Source: Lachnospiraceae bacterium (GTDB lineage Bacteria; Bacillota; Clostridia; Lachnospirales; Lachnospiraceae). Taken from it: DNA of 44,396 nucleotides. The stretch is taken from positions 1 to 44,396 of the forward strand of contig JAIDPH010000346.1 in NCBI GenBank assembly GCA_029062885.1, written 5' to 3'. Both the position numbers and the translations under genes were made by a program. The notes beneath the pieces are model-generated. The model was not told the origin of the DNA. It did no database searches and worked only from the letters and a program-made list of their open reading frames with translations. Positions 17,098-24,538 of the stretch are shown piece after piece; positions within the stretch are counted from its first letter, which is position 1, and each line of letters begins with the position of its first letter.

Positions 17098-18147
17098 ATG
17101 GTAAAAAGAAAGGGTATACTTTTATTAATCATTATAGGAATATGTATCTTGTATCTGACAGGCTGTGGAAGAGATTTTGTATCAGAACTGCCGGAAGAAA
17201 TTGAGCCGGAAGAGAAAACAGTGCAGGGTGAAACCGAAACCGGAAGCGAAGAAGATATCATGGTGCAGGAGATGGAGATATCGAAAGAGCCAAATACAGG
17301 CGTAGGGCTTGTAGATTTCGTATCGGATGACAGCGAGATTCAGGATAACGTGGAATTGAAAATTCCCGAAGAAGAGAACAGTAGAATTGAGATATATGCA
17401 GAAGGAGACAGGATAGCTATTCCGGATGAAATCATGATAGCGCAGGTATCACCGCAGGAGATTTTAAAGGGTAATCCGATTATTTATGACCAGTTCAGGA
17501 TAGATGGATGGGTTTTTGAATGGCTGATTTCTGATTATCATGAAAAGGGTGAGGATTTTTCTGAGGATGGAGTTTTAGTAGTTTCGCATGAAAGTAATAT
17601 GAAATATTCTCAAATCATACATGTGGAAGCAGAGGGCGGAGATGGAGTATGGATTTCAGTAGAAAGCAAATTTGAATATGTCGATGCAAACTTTGATAAT
17701 ATTCCGGATCTTTTGATATGCACCGGCCATCATGGTAATCAGGGATTATTGACTTATTATTGCTTTTTACAGACTGAGGATGGTTTTGTAGAAGCACCGA
17801 CTTTTACGGATATTCCAAATCCTGCAATTGATGCGGATAATAAATTGATACTAAGTCAATGGCGCAATTCAGCAGTTTCCCACAGTTGGGCAAAATATAA
17901 GTATCAGAATAACGAATATGTTATGTATAGGGAATTGTGTGAAGATTTAGATCATAGTGGTGGTGAAGAAGTCTGGGTATGGAGCGTAAATGGAGAAGAA
18001 GCCGCCAGAAGCGATAAACTTTCAGAGGAAGAAATTGCAGAGTTTCTATATGGTGAAAACAGTGAGTGGAAGATTACTGACGACAAGTGGCGAACCTTAT
18101 ATAATAATGGATTAACAGCAGACTTCAGTATATATGCTGAGCCGTAG
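17098..18147 (+). CDS. Lipoprotein with an XAC2610-like or VCBS-like domain
   Basis: A 349-residue protein with a lipoprotein signal ending in LTGC (Cys23). Acidic residues follow to about position 115. The C-terminal half contains EYVDANFDNIPDLLICTGHHG, a pattern seen in XAC2610-like and VCBS-type beta-rich domains that often bind calcium or contact envelope partners. The role is unknown. ATG 17098 is chosen because GGAG lies nine bases upstream and the signal peptide then has normal length; an ATG at 17068 adds ten residues without a better site. It follows the lipoprotein at 16178 by 98 bases and precedes the potassium channel gene by 38 bases. Confidence 0.8.
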   Translation: MVKRKGILLLIIIGICILYLTGCGRDFVSELPEEIEPEEKTVQGETETGSEEDIMVQEMEISKEPNTGVGLVDFVSDDSEIQDNVELKIPEEENSRIEIYAEGDRIAIPDEIMIAQVSPQEILKGNPIIYDQFRIDGWVFEWLISDYHEKGEDFSEDGVLVVSHESNMKYSQIIHVEAEGGDGVWISVESKFEYVDANFDNIPDLLICTGHHGNQGLLTYYCFLQTEDGFVEAPTFTDIPNPAIDADNKLILSQWRNSAVSHSWAKYKYQNNEYVMYRELCEDLDHSGGEEVWVWSVNGEEAARSDKLSEEEIAEFLYGENSEWKITDDKWRTLYNNGLTADFSIYAEP

Positions 18148-18185
18148 TAAATGAAACCAGACTGGCGAGAAAGGTAATGTTAATC

Positions 18186-19367
18186 ATGGAAATAACAAAG
18201 AAAACGGCTGCGGTTAAGAGGCGTATATTTAAAATTATTCAAATTGGTAACATGTCAGATATACCAAGTATGAGTTTTGACATTTTTATTATCATTGTCA
18301 TACTTGCTAATATTTCCGTTACATTTATTCAGACTTTTGACGAGGCAGCCGGATATGCGGGTGTGATTGGTACAGTTGAGCTTATCACAATGGTTATTTT
18401 CCTGTTGGAATATATCTTAAGAATATGGACGGCGGACTTTCTTTATCCTGAAAAGTCATATCCGGCGGCGGTATTTCGATTTGCGGTATCTTTTTATGGC
18501 GTGGTAGATTTATTGACTATTCTTCCGTATTTTTGCCCGTTTTTTATTCCAAGCGGAGCGATTGCCTTCCGTATGCTTAGAGTGGTGCGTATCCTGCATC
18601 TGTTCAGAATTAATTCACGTTATGATGCCTTTAATGTAATTACGGAAGTATTAAAGGACAAGCGGAATGCCCTGGTATCTTCAATTTTTCTGGTGTTGAT
18701 TCTGATGCTGGCTTCATCTTTATGTATGTATGGTCTTGAGCATGACGCACAGCCGGAGAATTTCTCCAATGCCTTTTCCGGAATATGGTGGTCTGTATCC
18801 ACGCTCTTGACAGTTGGTTATGGGGATATTTATCCGGTAACAATAGGAGGGCGTCTTATGGCGATTGTCATTGCCTTTCTTGGGGTCGGAATGGTCGCTA
18901 TTCCAACAGGTATAATTTCCGCCGGTTTCGTGGAGTATTATACGAAAATGAAAGTAGGAAGCTATACTGAGCATAACGCTGATTTTATTACGCTGAGTAT
19001 TGTCAATGGGCATCCATATACGGGGCTTAGGTTAAAGGATATGGAACTTCCGCAAGGACTGTATCCGGCAGTTGTACTTCGGGGAGAGGACGTGTATACA
19101 CCTCATGAGAGTCTTGTGTTGGAAGAAGGAGACAGTATGCTGATTGGTACTACAAGTATCGGAACGCTTGAGTGCAGTATCGATGAGATGTGTCTGGAGC
19201 CGGAGCATAACTGGATTGGAAAAAGGATAAAGGATTTGGATATTTCCAGAAGGGTTTTTGTGGTTATGGTGAAGCGCGGAAATGAAAATATATGTCCTAA
19301 GGGTTCTACGTTGCTGATGGAGGGAGACGTGGTATTGTTGCTGGAGAAGAAGGTAAAGAACGAATGA
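18186..19367 (+). CDS. Voltage-gated-type potassium channel with two TrkA-C (RCK-C) domains
   Basis: A 393-residue membrane protein with six transmembrane segments between residues about 25 and 250. S4 carries regularly spaced arginines (FRMLRVVRILHLFR), as in voltage-sensing channels. The pore loop contains the K+ filter TVGYGD at about residues 209-214 (counted from 18186). The cytoplasmic part, from about residue 265, has two TrkA-C-like units (GLRLKDMELPQGLYPAVVLRG and IGKRIKDLDISRRVFVVMVKRG); this domain type binds nucleotides or ions in related proteins. It lacks an obvious full RCK-N Rossmann domain. Start 18186 fits AGAAAGG eleven bases upstream; ATG 18177 would be only two bases away. 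The stop codon overlaps the next gene by four bases (ATGA). Confidence 0.92.
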   Translation: MEITKKTAAVKRRIFKIIQIGNMSDIPSMSFDIFIIIVILANISVTFIQTFDEAAGYAGVIGTVELITMVIFLLEYILRIWTADFLYPEKSYPAAVFRFAVSFYGVVDLLTILPYFCPFFIPSGAIAFRMLRVVRILHLFRINSRYDAFNVITEVLKDKRNALVSSIFLVLILMLASSLCMYGLEHDAQPENFSNAFSGIWWSVSTLLTVGYGDIYPVTIGGRLMAIVIAFLGVGMVAIPTGIISAGFVEYYTKMKVGSYTEHNADFITLSIVNGHPYTGLRLKDMELPQGLYPAVVLRGEDVYTPHESLVLEEGDSMLIGTTSIGTLECSIDEMCLEPEHNWIGKRIKDLDISRRVFVVMVKRGNENICPKGSTLLMEGDVVLLLEKKVKNE

Positions 19368-20143
19368 AACGACATGGAGCAAAAAAATATATAAAGTATG
19401 GCACGGCAGTTTTGCTGATGGCTTATTTGTGTATTTGTTTTTACATGCGTCTTACAATTCGGGATACTTCTTTTACTGAAGACGGTTATATGTTGTATTA
19501 TATCGTGAATGCAGACGGTATGAAGGGTCTGGGGCACAGTATTTTAATGGTTGTAGATGAAGAAGGCTGTGGAATCGTATTAAGCTATAATGGAATGCAG
19601 AGGTCGCTATGGGAAAGTCTTCTTGGAAAGAGCGGAATAGGGAAAATGAGTATAGGGCAGATGAATGCGGAGGATACGGAAGCGTTTTTACAGACGGGAA
19701 ATCTGCATATAGATGGCGACCAGCTTACAGACAATTATGATTATGCGTTATATAGACCGATTACGGCAGAGGATTATAATACTATATTGGAACAGGCTGT
19801 TCCATATCTTGAGGCAGAGCTTCAGTTTGCTGTTTTATATGAAAAATGGGCTATGGAGGAAGATGTCGGCAAAAATGCAGAATATGAAAAGAATCTGGAG
19901 CAGATGGGGCAGGGTGATGACTTACCGGTATACCGGATTTATACAAATAATTGCGACCATGTAGCAAGATTGCTGGCTTCTCCGGTTGATTCAGAGCTTA
20001 AAGATTATACAAATAATGCGTGGCGTATGACGCCAAGCGGTAATTTTAAAGCCTTTGGAAGAAAAGCAAAGGACTGGGGAGTTATGAAATTGGGAAAACA
20101 GTCGTTTACAGAGAAAATACTCATGTTTCTGATGATTTTTTGA
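19364..20143 (+). CDS. Membrane-anchored protein of unknown function, possible papain-like hydrolase
   Basis: A 259-residue protein with one N-terminal hydrophobic segment (residues about 12-30) and the rest probably outside the membrane. Two motifs stand out: GHSILMVVDEEG near residue 57, and TNNCDHVARLL near residue 193. A His-Ser pair followed far downstream by Asn-Cys-Asp-His resembles circularly permuted papain-like hydrolases (the NlpC/DUF4105 type); the assignment is inference. The start overlaps the K+ channel stop by four bases, which indicates translational coupling. The 3' end overlaps the convergent acetyltransferase gene by 23 bases. Confidence 0.7.
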   Translation: MKRHGAKKYIKYGTAVLLMAYLCICFYMRLTIRDTSFTEDGYMLYYIVNADGMKGLGHSILMVVDEEGCGIVLSYNGMQRSLWESLLGKSGIGKMSIGQMNAEDTEAFLQTGNLHIDGDQLTDNYDYALYRPITAEDYNTILEQAVPYLEAELQFAVLYEKWAMEEDVGKNAEYEKNLEQMGQGDDLPVYRIYTNNCDHVARLLASPVDSELKDYTNNAWRMTPSGNFKAFGRKAKDWGVMKLGKQSFTEKILMFLMIF

Positions 20144-20630
20144 TGAACAGGCGGTAGCGGTTTCCTTTTTCCGTCTTTTCATATGGCTGGAATCCAACAC
20201 TTTCGAAGCATTTTTGCGAAGCAATATTGAAATCATAAATTTCATGTACATATAAGGTATTATAGCCAAGAAGCGTTCCTCTTGCCACGAGGGCACTTAT
20301 GACTTTTCGCCCGATATGTTTTCCGTGAAATGTTTTATCACCGATAACAATCGGCATATCCTCTTGCCAGAATGTTACATCTCCGATTGGCATATAGCGA
20401 TTGCTGTCGTTGATTTCTATCCAGTAAAGTTCTCCATGTGCGTCCAGATAAGTATACATGCGTTGCAATCTTTCCATGGTATAAGGCTCGCGCTCCCCAT
20501 CAACAAGATACACAAGATTTTCATCCTGATACCAGCTTAGGGCAAAGTCGCAGATGCCGTCATATTTTCTTAGACGAAGCATGTTGTCGATTTCAATTAA
20601 TTTGGGTTGTTCTATTCCCGGAATTGGCAT
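20121..20630 (-). CDS. GNAT-family N-acetyltransferase
   Basis: A 169-residue protein on the - strand. The acetyl-CoA-binding loop is seen as HGKHIGRKVISALVARG near residue 110, followed by LYVHEIYDFNIASQKCFESVGF, the typical C-terminal GNAT segment. The middle part (ELYWIEINDSNRYMPIGDVTF) forms the central strands. The acceptor is not evident; family members modify proteins, antibiotics or metabolites. The start at 20630 is set by AAAGGAG eight bases upstream on the - strand; a longer start at 20696 would lie inside its own promoter. This is the only clear - strand gene in the window. Confidence 0.9.
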   Translation of the reverse strand: MPIPGIEQPKLIEIDNMLRLRKYDGICDFALSWYQDENLVYLVDGEREPYTMERLQRMYTYLDAHGELYWIEINDSNRYMPIGDVTFWQEDMPIVIGDKTFHGKHIGRKVISALVARGTLLGYNTLYVHEIYDFNIASQKCFESVGFQPYEKTEKGNRYRLFIKKSSET

Positions 20631-20667
20631 AATACGTTCTCCTTTTGAGGAAACATGTGTTGAAGTT

Positions 20668-20696
20668 ATTATATATAGAGGTTGTGTACAAGTCAA
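20668..20696 (-). promoter_or_regulatory. Sigma-A-type promoter for the GNAT gene
   Basis: On the - strand TTGACT (20691-20696) and TATAAT (20668-20673) are separated by exactly 17 bases. The predicted transcript starts about 30 bases before ATG 20630. Confidence 0.75.
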
Positions 20697-20755
20697 GAAA
20701 CTGTGTATAGAGATTCACAAAGAAAGGAAACGGATGAAATGAAAGCTATTCTTTG

Positions 20756-20784
20756 TGGTAAATAGAGAGTAAAGGTAGTATAAT
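20756..20784 (+). promoter_or_regulatory. Candidate promoter for the histidine-phosphatase-like gene
   Basis: A perfect TATAAT at 20779-20784 is preceded, 17 bases upstream, by a weak -35 (TGGTAA 20756-20761). The gene starts 36 bases downstream, with GAGGGGG as ribosome binding site. Confidence 0.45.
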
Positions 20785-20820
20785 CAGAACAGTATAGTAA
20801 AAGTAAAGAGGGGGATTCTT

Positions 20821-21429
20821 ATGAAAACAATTATTACTATTCAACATACACAGTCAGTCCATCATACAAATGGTATGGTTGGTTCTTGGACAGACTGGGA
20901 ATTATCGGAACTAGGAGTGCAACAAGCAAATAGAATAGGAGAAAAGTTAAAAACAGAGCTGTCTGACAAAAAGTTTGTAATGTATTCATCTGATTTATTA
21001 CGTGCAAGACAGACGGCTGAAAATGTCGGTAAACATTTGGGTTTATCCCCTATTTTAAGAACTGAATTGCGAGAAAGAAATCTGGGAAGATGTTGTGGTA
21101 AATCAGTTCAATGGCTTCGTGAAAATCTTGAAATGCAAGAGATAACTATTGATGATAGATTGTTTTCCGATGCGGAAAGCCGTAGAGATGAATGGAATAG
21201 ATTGAAACCATTTTTTGATGAAGTAATGACGGGTGATGATGAAAATATAATAATAGTTTCTCATGGAGATTTGTTAAGTGTCTTTAATACAATGTTCATG
21301 GGGTTAAGTGTTGAAACTTTAAATACAGGTGAAATGTTTGGATTAGCAGGTGGAGTTTCATTTATGTTTGAAAACAATGAAGGAAAAAGATTTATAAAAA
21401 GAATAAGCGATATGTCATATATTTCTTAA
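20821..21429 (+). CDS. Histidine-phosphatase-superfamily protein with a variant RHG motif
   Basis: A 202-residue member of the phosphoglycerate mutase-like superfamily. The usual RHG(E/Q) motif is QHTQ (Gln8-His9-Thr10-Gln11), so the phosphate-clamping Arg is replaced. The rest of the fold fits: ELSELGVQQANRIGEKL, YSSDLLRARQTAENV, and the second catalytic His148 in VSHGD. I recall near-identical QHTQS starts in other Clostridia, so this looks like a subfamily trait. Activity may be reduced or altered. It is preceded by its own candidate promoter and followed, after 86 bases, by a DJ-1-like gene. The region looks more AT-rich than the housekeeping genes around it. Confidence 0.85.
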   Translation: MKTIITIQHTQSVHHTNGMVGSWTDWELSELGVQQANRIGEKLKTELSDKKFVMYSSDLLRARQTAENVGKHLGLSPILRTELRERNLGRCCGKSVQWLRENLEMQEITIDDRLFSDAESRRDEWNRLKPFFDEVMTGDDENIIIVSHGDLLSVFNTMFMGLSVETLNTGEMFGLAGGVSFMFENNEGKRFIKRISDMSYIS

Positions 21430-21515
21430 GTATGTGTAAGGAAATAAATAGAGGAAGCACACGGAGGTTTATCGGAGGCTGCAAGAAAGTTTCCTAAAAG
21501 AAAGAAGGTAAGTAA

Positions 21516-22115
21516 ATGGAAAATGGAAATACGAAGAAAACGGCAGTCTTAATTTATGATCAGTTTTGTAATTTTGAGATTAGTGTGGCACTGGAAATAT
21601 TAGCAATAGCAGAGAAACAGATTACCGTATTTGCAAAGAGTCTAGCGAACGTAAGAAGTGAAGAGGGACTGAATGTGTGTCCAGACAGATGCATTTCAGA
21701 TATAGATGTCAGTGAGTATGATAGCCTGCTGCTGCCAGGTGCTGCTGATATTAGGGAAGTGATTGAAGATGAGGAAATGCTGTCATTTATAAAATTATTT
21801 GCTAATAATCAAATAATTATTGGAGCAATTTCCATAGCACCAATATTACTTTTAAAGTGTGGCATCATGGGTGAACTTCCCTTTATGGCAGGTATAGACA
21901 GGGAAGAATTATTTGAAGAAGGCTTTACGGAAAAAGAGCTTTCCCAAATGCAGGGTTGGACTGATAATATAAATAAACCTATAAAAGACGGATATATTAT
22001 CTCAGGAAATATTATTACATCTGTGTCTTATGAGTTTGTCAGATTTGGACTTGCATTTGCAGGATTACTGGGAATTGATATTTCGCCTGAGACATTTGGA
22101 GTGAAAATGCAATGA
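21516..22115 (+). CDS. DJ-1/PfpI-family protein with Ser at the nucleophile position
   Basis: A 199-residue alpha/beta protein of the glutamine-amidotransferase-like DJ-1/PfpI family. The N-terminus AVLIYDQFCNFEISVALEIL is typical, as is YDSLLLPGAADIREV. The nucleophile elbow reads GAISIAP, with Ser106 where DJ-1 proteins have a reactive Cys (AICxxP). The protein is therefore unlikely to act as a Cys-based glyoxalase, chaperone sensor or peptidase in the usual way. It is cytoplasmic, with no signal peptide. AGAAGG lies eight bases before the ATG. Its neighbours are accessory genes of varied type (histidine phosphatase-like and hicAB), so no pathway is implied. Confidence 0.87.
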   Translation: MENGNTKKTAVLIYDQFCNFEISVALEILAIAEKQITVFAKSLANVRSEEGLNVCPDRCISDIDVSEYDSLLLPGAADIREVIEDEEMLSFIKLFANNQIIIGAISIAPILLLKCGIMGELPFMAGIDREELFEEGFTEKELSQMQGWTDNINKPIKDGYIISGNIITSVSYEFVRFGLAFAGLLGIDISPETFGVKMQ

Positions 22116-22134
22116 AGAAAAGTACGGAAAATTA

Positions 22135-22163
22135 TTGACACCAAATATGACACCAAATATAAT
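22135..22163 (+). promoter_or_regulatory. Consensus promoter with tandem repeat operator before hicAB
   Basis: TTGACA (22135-22140) and TATAAT (22158-22163) match the sigma-A consensus with an exact 17-base spacer. The 12-base unit GACACCAAATAT occurs twice with no gap (22137-22148 and 22149-22160), covering the -35 tail, spacer and -10. This is a likely operator for autoregulation by the HicB antitoxin, whose C-terminus looks like a ribbon-helix-helix DNA-binding domain. Confidence 0.8.
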
Positions 22164-22183
22164 AAATGTAAGAGGTATTCAAT

Positions 22184-22441
22184 ATGTCAAAGTGGGATAA
22201 ACTATTAGCGCGCATTTGTATTTTATCAAAAGACCTTCGGTTTGATGAATTGCGTAAGGTGCTGGAAAGCTATGGATATGAGATGAATGTTCCGAGAAGC
22301 GGAAGCAGTCATTATACATTTAGAAAGTCAGGATGTCAACCAATTACTATTCCAAAACATGAACCAATTAAGAAAGTTTATGTGGAGATGGTGAAGCAGA
22401 TTGTAGAGAGTGAGGCGAAAAATAATGAAGACGCTGAATGA
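22184..22441 (+). CDS. hicA: HicA-type mRNA interferase toxin
   Basis: An 85-residue protein with the HicA (YcfA) double-stranded-RNA-binding-like fold. The N-terminus has the helix RFDELRKVLESYGYEM and then SGSSHYTFRKSG, in which His43 is the expected catalytic residue. It ends with PITIPKHEPIKKVYVEMVKQIV. HicA toxins cleave mRNA and are neutralised by HicB. It is somewhat longer at the N-terminus than the smallest family members. AAGAGG lies eight bases before the ATG, and a consensus promoter lies just upstream. hicB starts inside the 3' end of this gene, overlapping by 17 bases, which is normal for toxin-antitoxin pairs. Confidence 0.93.
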   Translation: MSKWDKLLARICILSKDLRFDELRKVLESYGYEMNVPRSGSSHYTFRKSGCQPITIPKHEPIKKVYVEMVKQIVESEAKNNEDAE

Positions 22442-22787
22442 TTATATGTCAATGTCTTACAAAATGGAGATTGTAGAGGATAAGGATGAAGGAGGCTTTG
22501 TAGTTTCATATCCTGATCTCCCAGGGTGTATTACTTGTGGAGAAACAGTGGAATCTGCGATAGCAAATGCACTGGATGCAAAGAAGGCATGGTTCGAATC
22601 AGCACTTGAAGATGGTATAGAGATTCACGATCCTGATAATTTAGAAGATTATTCTGGGCAGTTTAAATTAAGAATACCTCGTAGTCTGCACCGGTTATTA
22701 GCGGAGCATTCCAAAAGGGAAGGTATCAGTATGAATCAATATTGTGTGTATCTTCTTTCCAGAAATGATGCCGTATACTCAAAATGA
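22425..22787 (+). CDS. hicB: HicB-type antitoxin with ribbon-helix-helix domain
   Basis: A 120-residue antitoxin. The N-terminal degenerate RNase H-like domain has EGGFVVSYPDLPGCITCGETVESAIANA, the hallmark of HicB. Residues about 78-112 (FKLRIPRSLHRLLAEHSKREGISMNQYCVYLL) fit a ribbon-helix-helix DNA-binding domain, so it probably represses the hicAB promoter through the tandem repeats there. ATG 22425 is favoured by GAGG nine bases upstream; a GTG at 22410 is possible. The gene overlaps hicA by 17 bases and is followed by a perfect hairpin. Confidence 0.94.
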   Translation: MKTLNDYMSMSYKMEIVEDKDEGGFVVSYPDLPGCITCGETVESAIANALDAKKAWFESALEDGIEIHDPDNLEDYSGQFKLRIPRSLHRLLAEHSKREGISMNQYCVYLLSRNDAVYSK

Positions 22788-22808
22788 AGATTATTATAAG
22801 AATTAAAC

Positions 22809-22844
22809 TTAGGATAAAATAAAGTGTACTTTATTTTATCCTAA
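22809..22844. terminator. Perfect 17-bp inverted repeat between hicB and pdp
   Basis: TTAGGATAAAATAAAGT (22809-22825) and its exact complement (22828-22844) are separated by two bases. The stem is AT-rich and the right arm carries TTTATTTTA. It probably works as a terminator for hicAB, possibly in both directions, but could also be an operator for the phosphorylase gene that starts 47 bases later. Confidence 0.6.
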
Positions 22845-22890
22845 TATTCTCTCCAATTTAGTCTGCGTAAAGAGAAAGGAACCAATTATT

Positions 22891-24195
22891 ATGAGAATGT
22901 ACGATCTTATTATGAAAAAACGCAACGGAGGCGTGCTTGAGGGCGATGAAATTGATTATATGATTTCCGAATATACCGCCGGAAACATTCCCGACTATCA
23001 GATGTCCGCTATGATGATGGCTGTTTATTTTAACGGCATGACTGAAAAAGAGACGGCGGATCTGACAATGGCTATGGCACATAGCGGCGATATGCTGGAT
23101 TTATCGGCTATAGAAGGGGTTAAAGTGGATAAGCACTCGACCGGTGGCGTGGGCGATAAAACCTCGATTGCACTTGCTCCTATGGTGGCGGCATGCGGTG
23201 TTAAAATCGCTAAAATGAGCGGCAGAGGACTCGGACATACAGGCGGAACCATAGATAAATTAGAGAGCTTTTCGGGCTTTTCAACAGGAATTACTTCCGA
23301 GCATTTTATTAATCAGGTAAATGAAATAGGTATTTCCATTATGGGACAGACCCTTGATTTGGCGCCAGCAGATAAGAAACTTTATGCGCTTAGGGATGTG
23401 ACGGCGACTGTAGATAATATGTCGTTGATTGCCAGCTCTATTATGAGTAAAAAGCTGGCTTCCGGCGCAGATGCAATAGTGCTGGATGTCAAAACGGGAA
23501 GCGGCGCATTTATGAAAAACGAAGAAGATGCATTTACGCTGGCAAAGGAAATGGTTAAGCTGGGAAAGCATGCCGGAAGAAATATGGCGGCAATTGTTTC
23601 TGATATGGACCAGCCTCTGGGCTTTGCTGTCGGCAATGCGCTGGAAGTGAAGGAGGCTATAGAAACCCTGCGGGGAAAAGGACCGTCGGACTTCGTAGAG
23701 TTATGTATGACTTTGGGAGCGCAGATGATCATAGCGGGCGGAATGGCGAAAAATGTAGAGCAGGCAACAGCCATGCTAAGAGACGTGATAGCAGACGGAA
23801 CGGCGCTTGATAAACTTGCCGCATTTGTAGAAGCGCAAGGCGGGGACGCAACAGCAGTTTATGATACTTCATTGCTGCCGGAGGCGTCAATCATAGAAGA
23901 AATCGTTTCTGAGAAAGAAGGTTATGTAGAGAAAATAATCTGTGACGAAATCGGAATCTGTTCCCTTATTCTCGGCGGTGGCAGAGAAACCAAAGAAAGT
24001 GAGATTGATTTGGCGGTAGGTCTTGTTTTACATAAAAAAGTGGGAGATTATGTGAAAATGGGTGAATCTCTGGCAACTATCCATGCCAATGACTTAAATA
24101 AGCTCGCTCAGGCAAAGGAGCGTTTCTTAAAAGCATACTCATTTAGTGATAAACCGGTAGAACGGAGTGAATTTATAAAGGGTATTTTAGTGTAG
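22891..24195 (+). CDS. pdp: Pyrimidine-nucleoside (thymidine/uridine) phosphorylase
   Basis: Cleaves pyrimidine nucleosides with phosphate to give the base and (deoxy)ribose 1-phosphate, in nucleoside salvage. The 434-residue length fits the family. The thymidine/pyrimidine phosphorylase signature SGRGLGHTGGTIDKLES is seen near residues 110-126. The phosphate-binding region has KHSTGGVGDKTS at about residue 82 and LDVKTGSGAFM near 200. Firmicute enzymes of this type (Pdp) take both uridine and thymidine; the sequence alone does not separate Pdp from DeoA. AGAAAGGA lies ten bases before the ATG. It appears as a single gene after the 22809 hairpin, with yqfC 28 bases downstream. Confidence 0.95.
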   Translation: MRMYDLIMKKRNGGVLEGDEIDYMISEYTAGNIPDYQMSAMMMAVYFNGMTEKETADLTMAMAHSGDMLDLSAIEGVKVDKHSTGGVGDKTSIALAPMVAACGVKIAKMSGRGLGHTGGTIDKLESFSGFSTGITSEHFINQVNEIGISIMGQTLDLAPADKKLYALRDVTATVDNMSLIASSIMSKKLASGADAIVLDVKTGSGAFMKNEEDAFTLAKEMVKLGKHAGRNMAAIVSDMDQPLGFAVGNALEVKEAIETLRGKGPSDFVELCMTLGAQMIIAGGMAKNVEQATAMLRDVIADGTALDKLAAFVEAQGGDATAVYDTSLLPEASIIEEIVSEKEGYVEKIICDEIGICSLILGGGRETKESEIDLAVGLVLHKKVGDYVKMGESLATIHANDLNKLAQAKERFLKAYSFSDKPVERSEFIKGILV

Positions 24196-24223
24196 AGATT
24201 GATAGTTTGAGTGCATTAATCTA

Positions 24224-24535
24224 ATGTCAGCCTCATATAGATATACTATGAGAAAACCCACTAAACTATCGTTGTCACGGCAAAAAGAAATAATAGTAGA
24301 ATCCTTAAAGCTCCCCAAAGATTCCATGCTAGGAGCCTCAATCGTTACCATAACGGGAAGCAGGGAAGCCTTTGTAGAGAATTATAAGGGGATTTTGGAA
24401 TATTCAAAAGAATCCATAGTCCTTCAGGGAAAAAACTGCAGAATCTGTTTTCAGGGCAAGGAATTGTCCATAGATTACTATACCGGGGAAGATATGAAAA
24501 TAATTGGTAATATTGAAAGTCTGAGGTATTTATGA
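24224..24535 (+). CDS. yqfC: Sporulation protein YqfC (YabP/YqfC family)
   Basis: A 103-residue protein with the YabP/YqfC fold: LKLPKDSMLGASIVTITGSREAFVENYKGILEYS, then ICFQGKELSIDYYTGEDMKIIGNIESL. In Bacillus yqfC is expressed in the mother cell under sigma-E and lies directly before yqfD, as here (3-base gap). Its molecular role is unknown. The start is uncertain because no good ribosome binding site precedes ATG 24224; ATG 24248 (MRKPTKL) is the alternative and is closer to the usual family start. Confidence 0.88.
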   Translation: MSASYRYTMRKPTKLSLSRQKEIIVESLKLPKDSMLGASIVTITGSREAFVENYKGILEYSKESIVLQGKNCRICFQGKELSIDYYTGEDMKIIGNIESLRYL

Positions 24536-24538
24536 TTT

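Noticed and set aside
22135-22163. CRISPR-like repeat
   Set aside because: Only two abutting 12-base copies without spacers; they fall in a promoter and fit an operator better.
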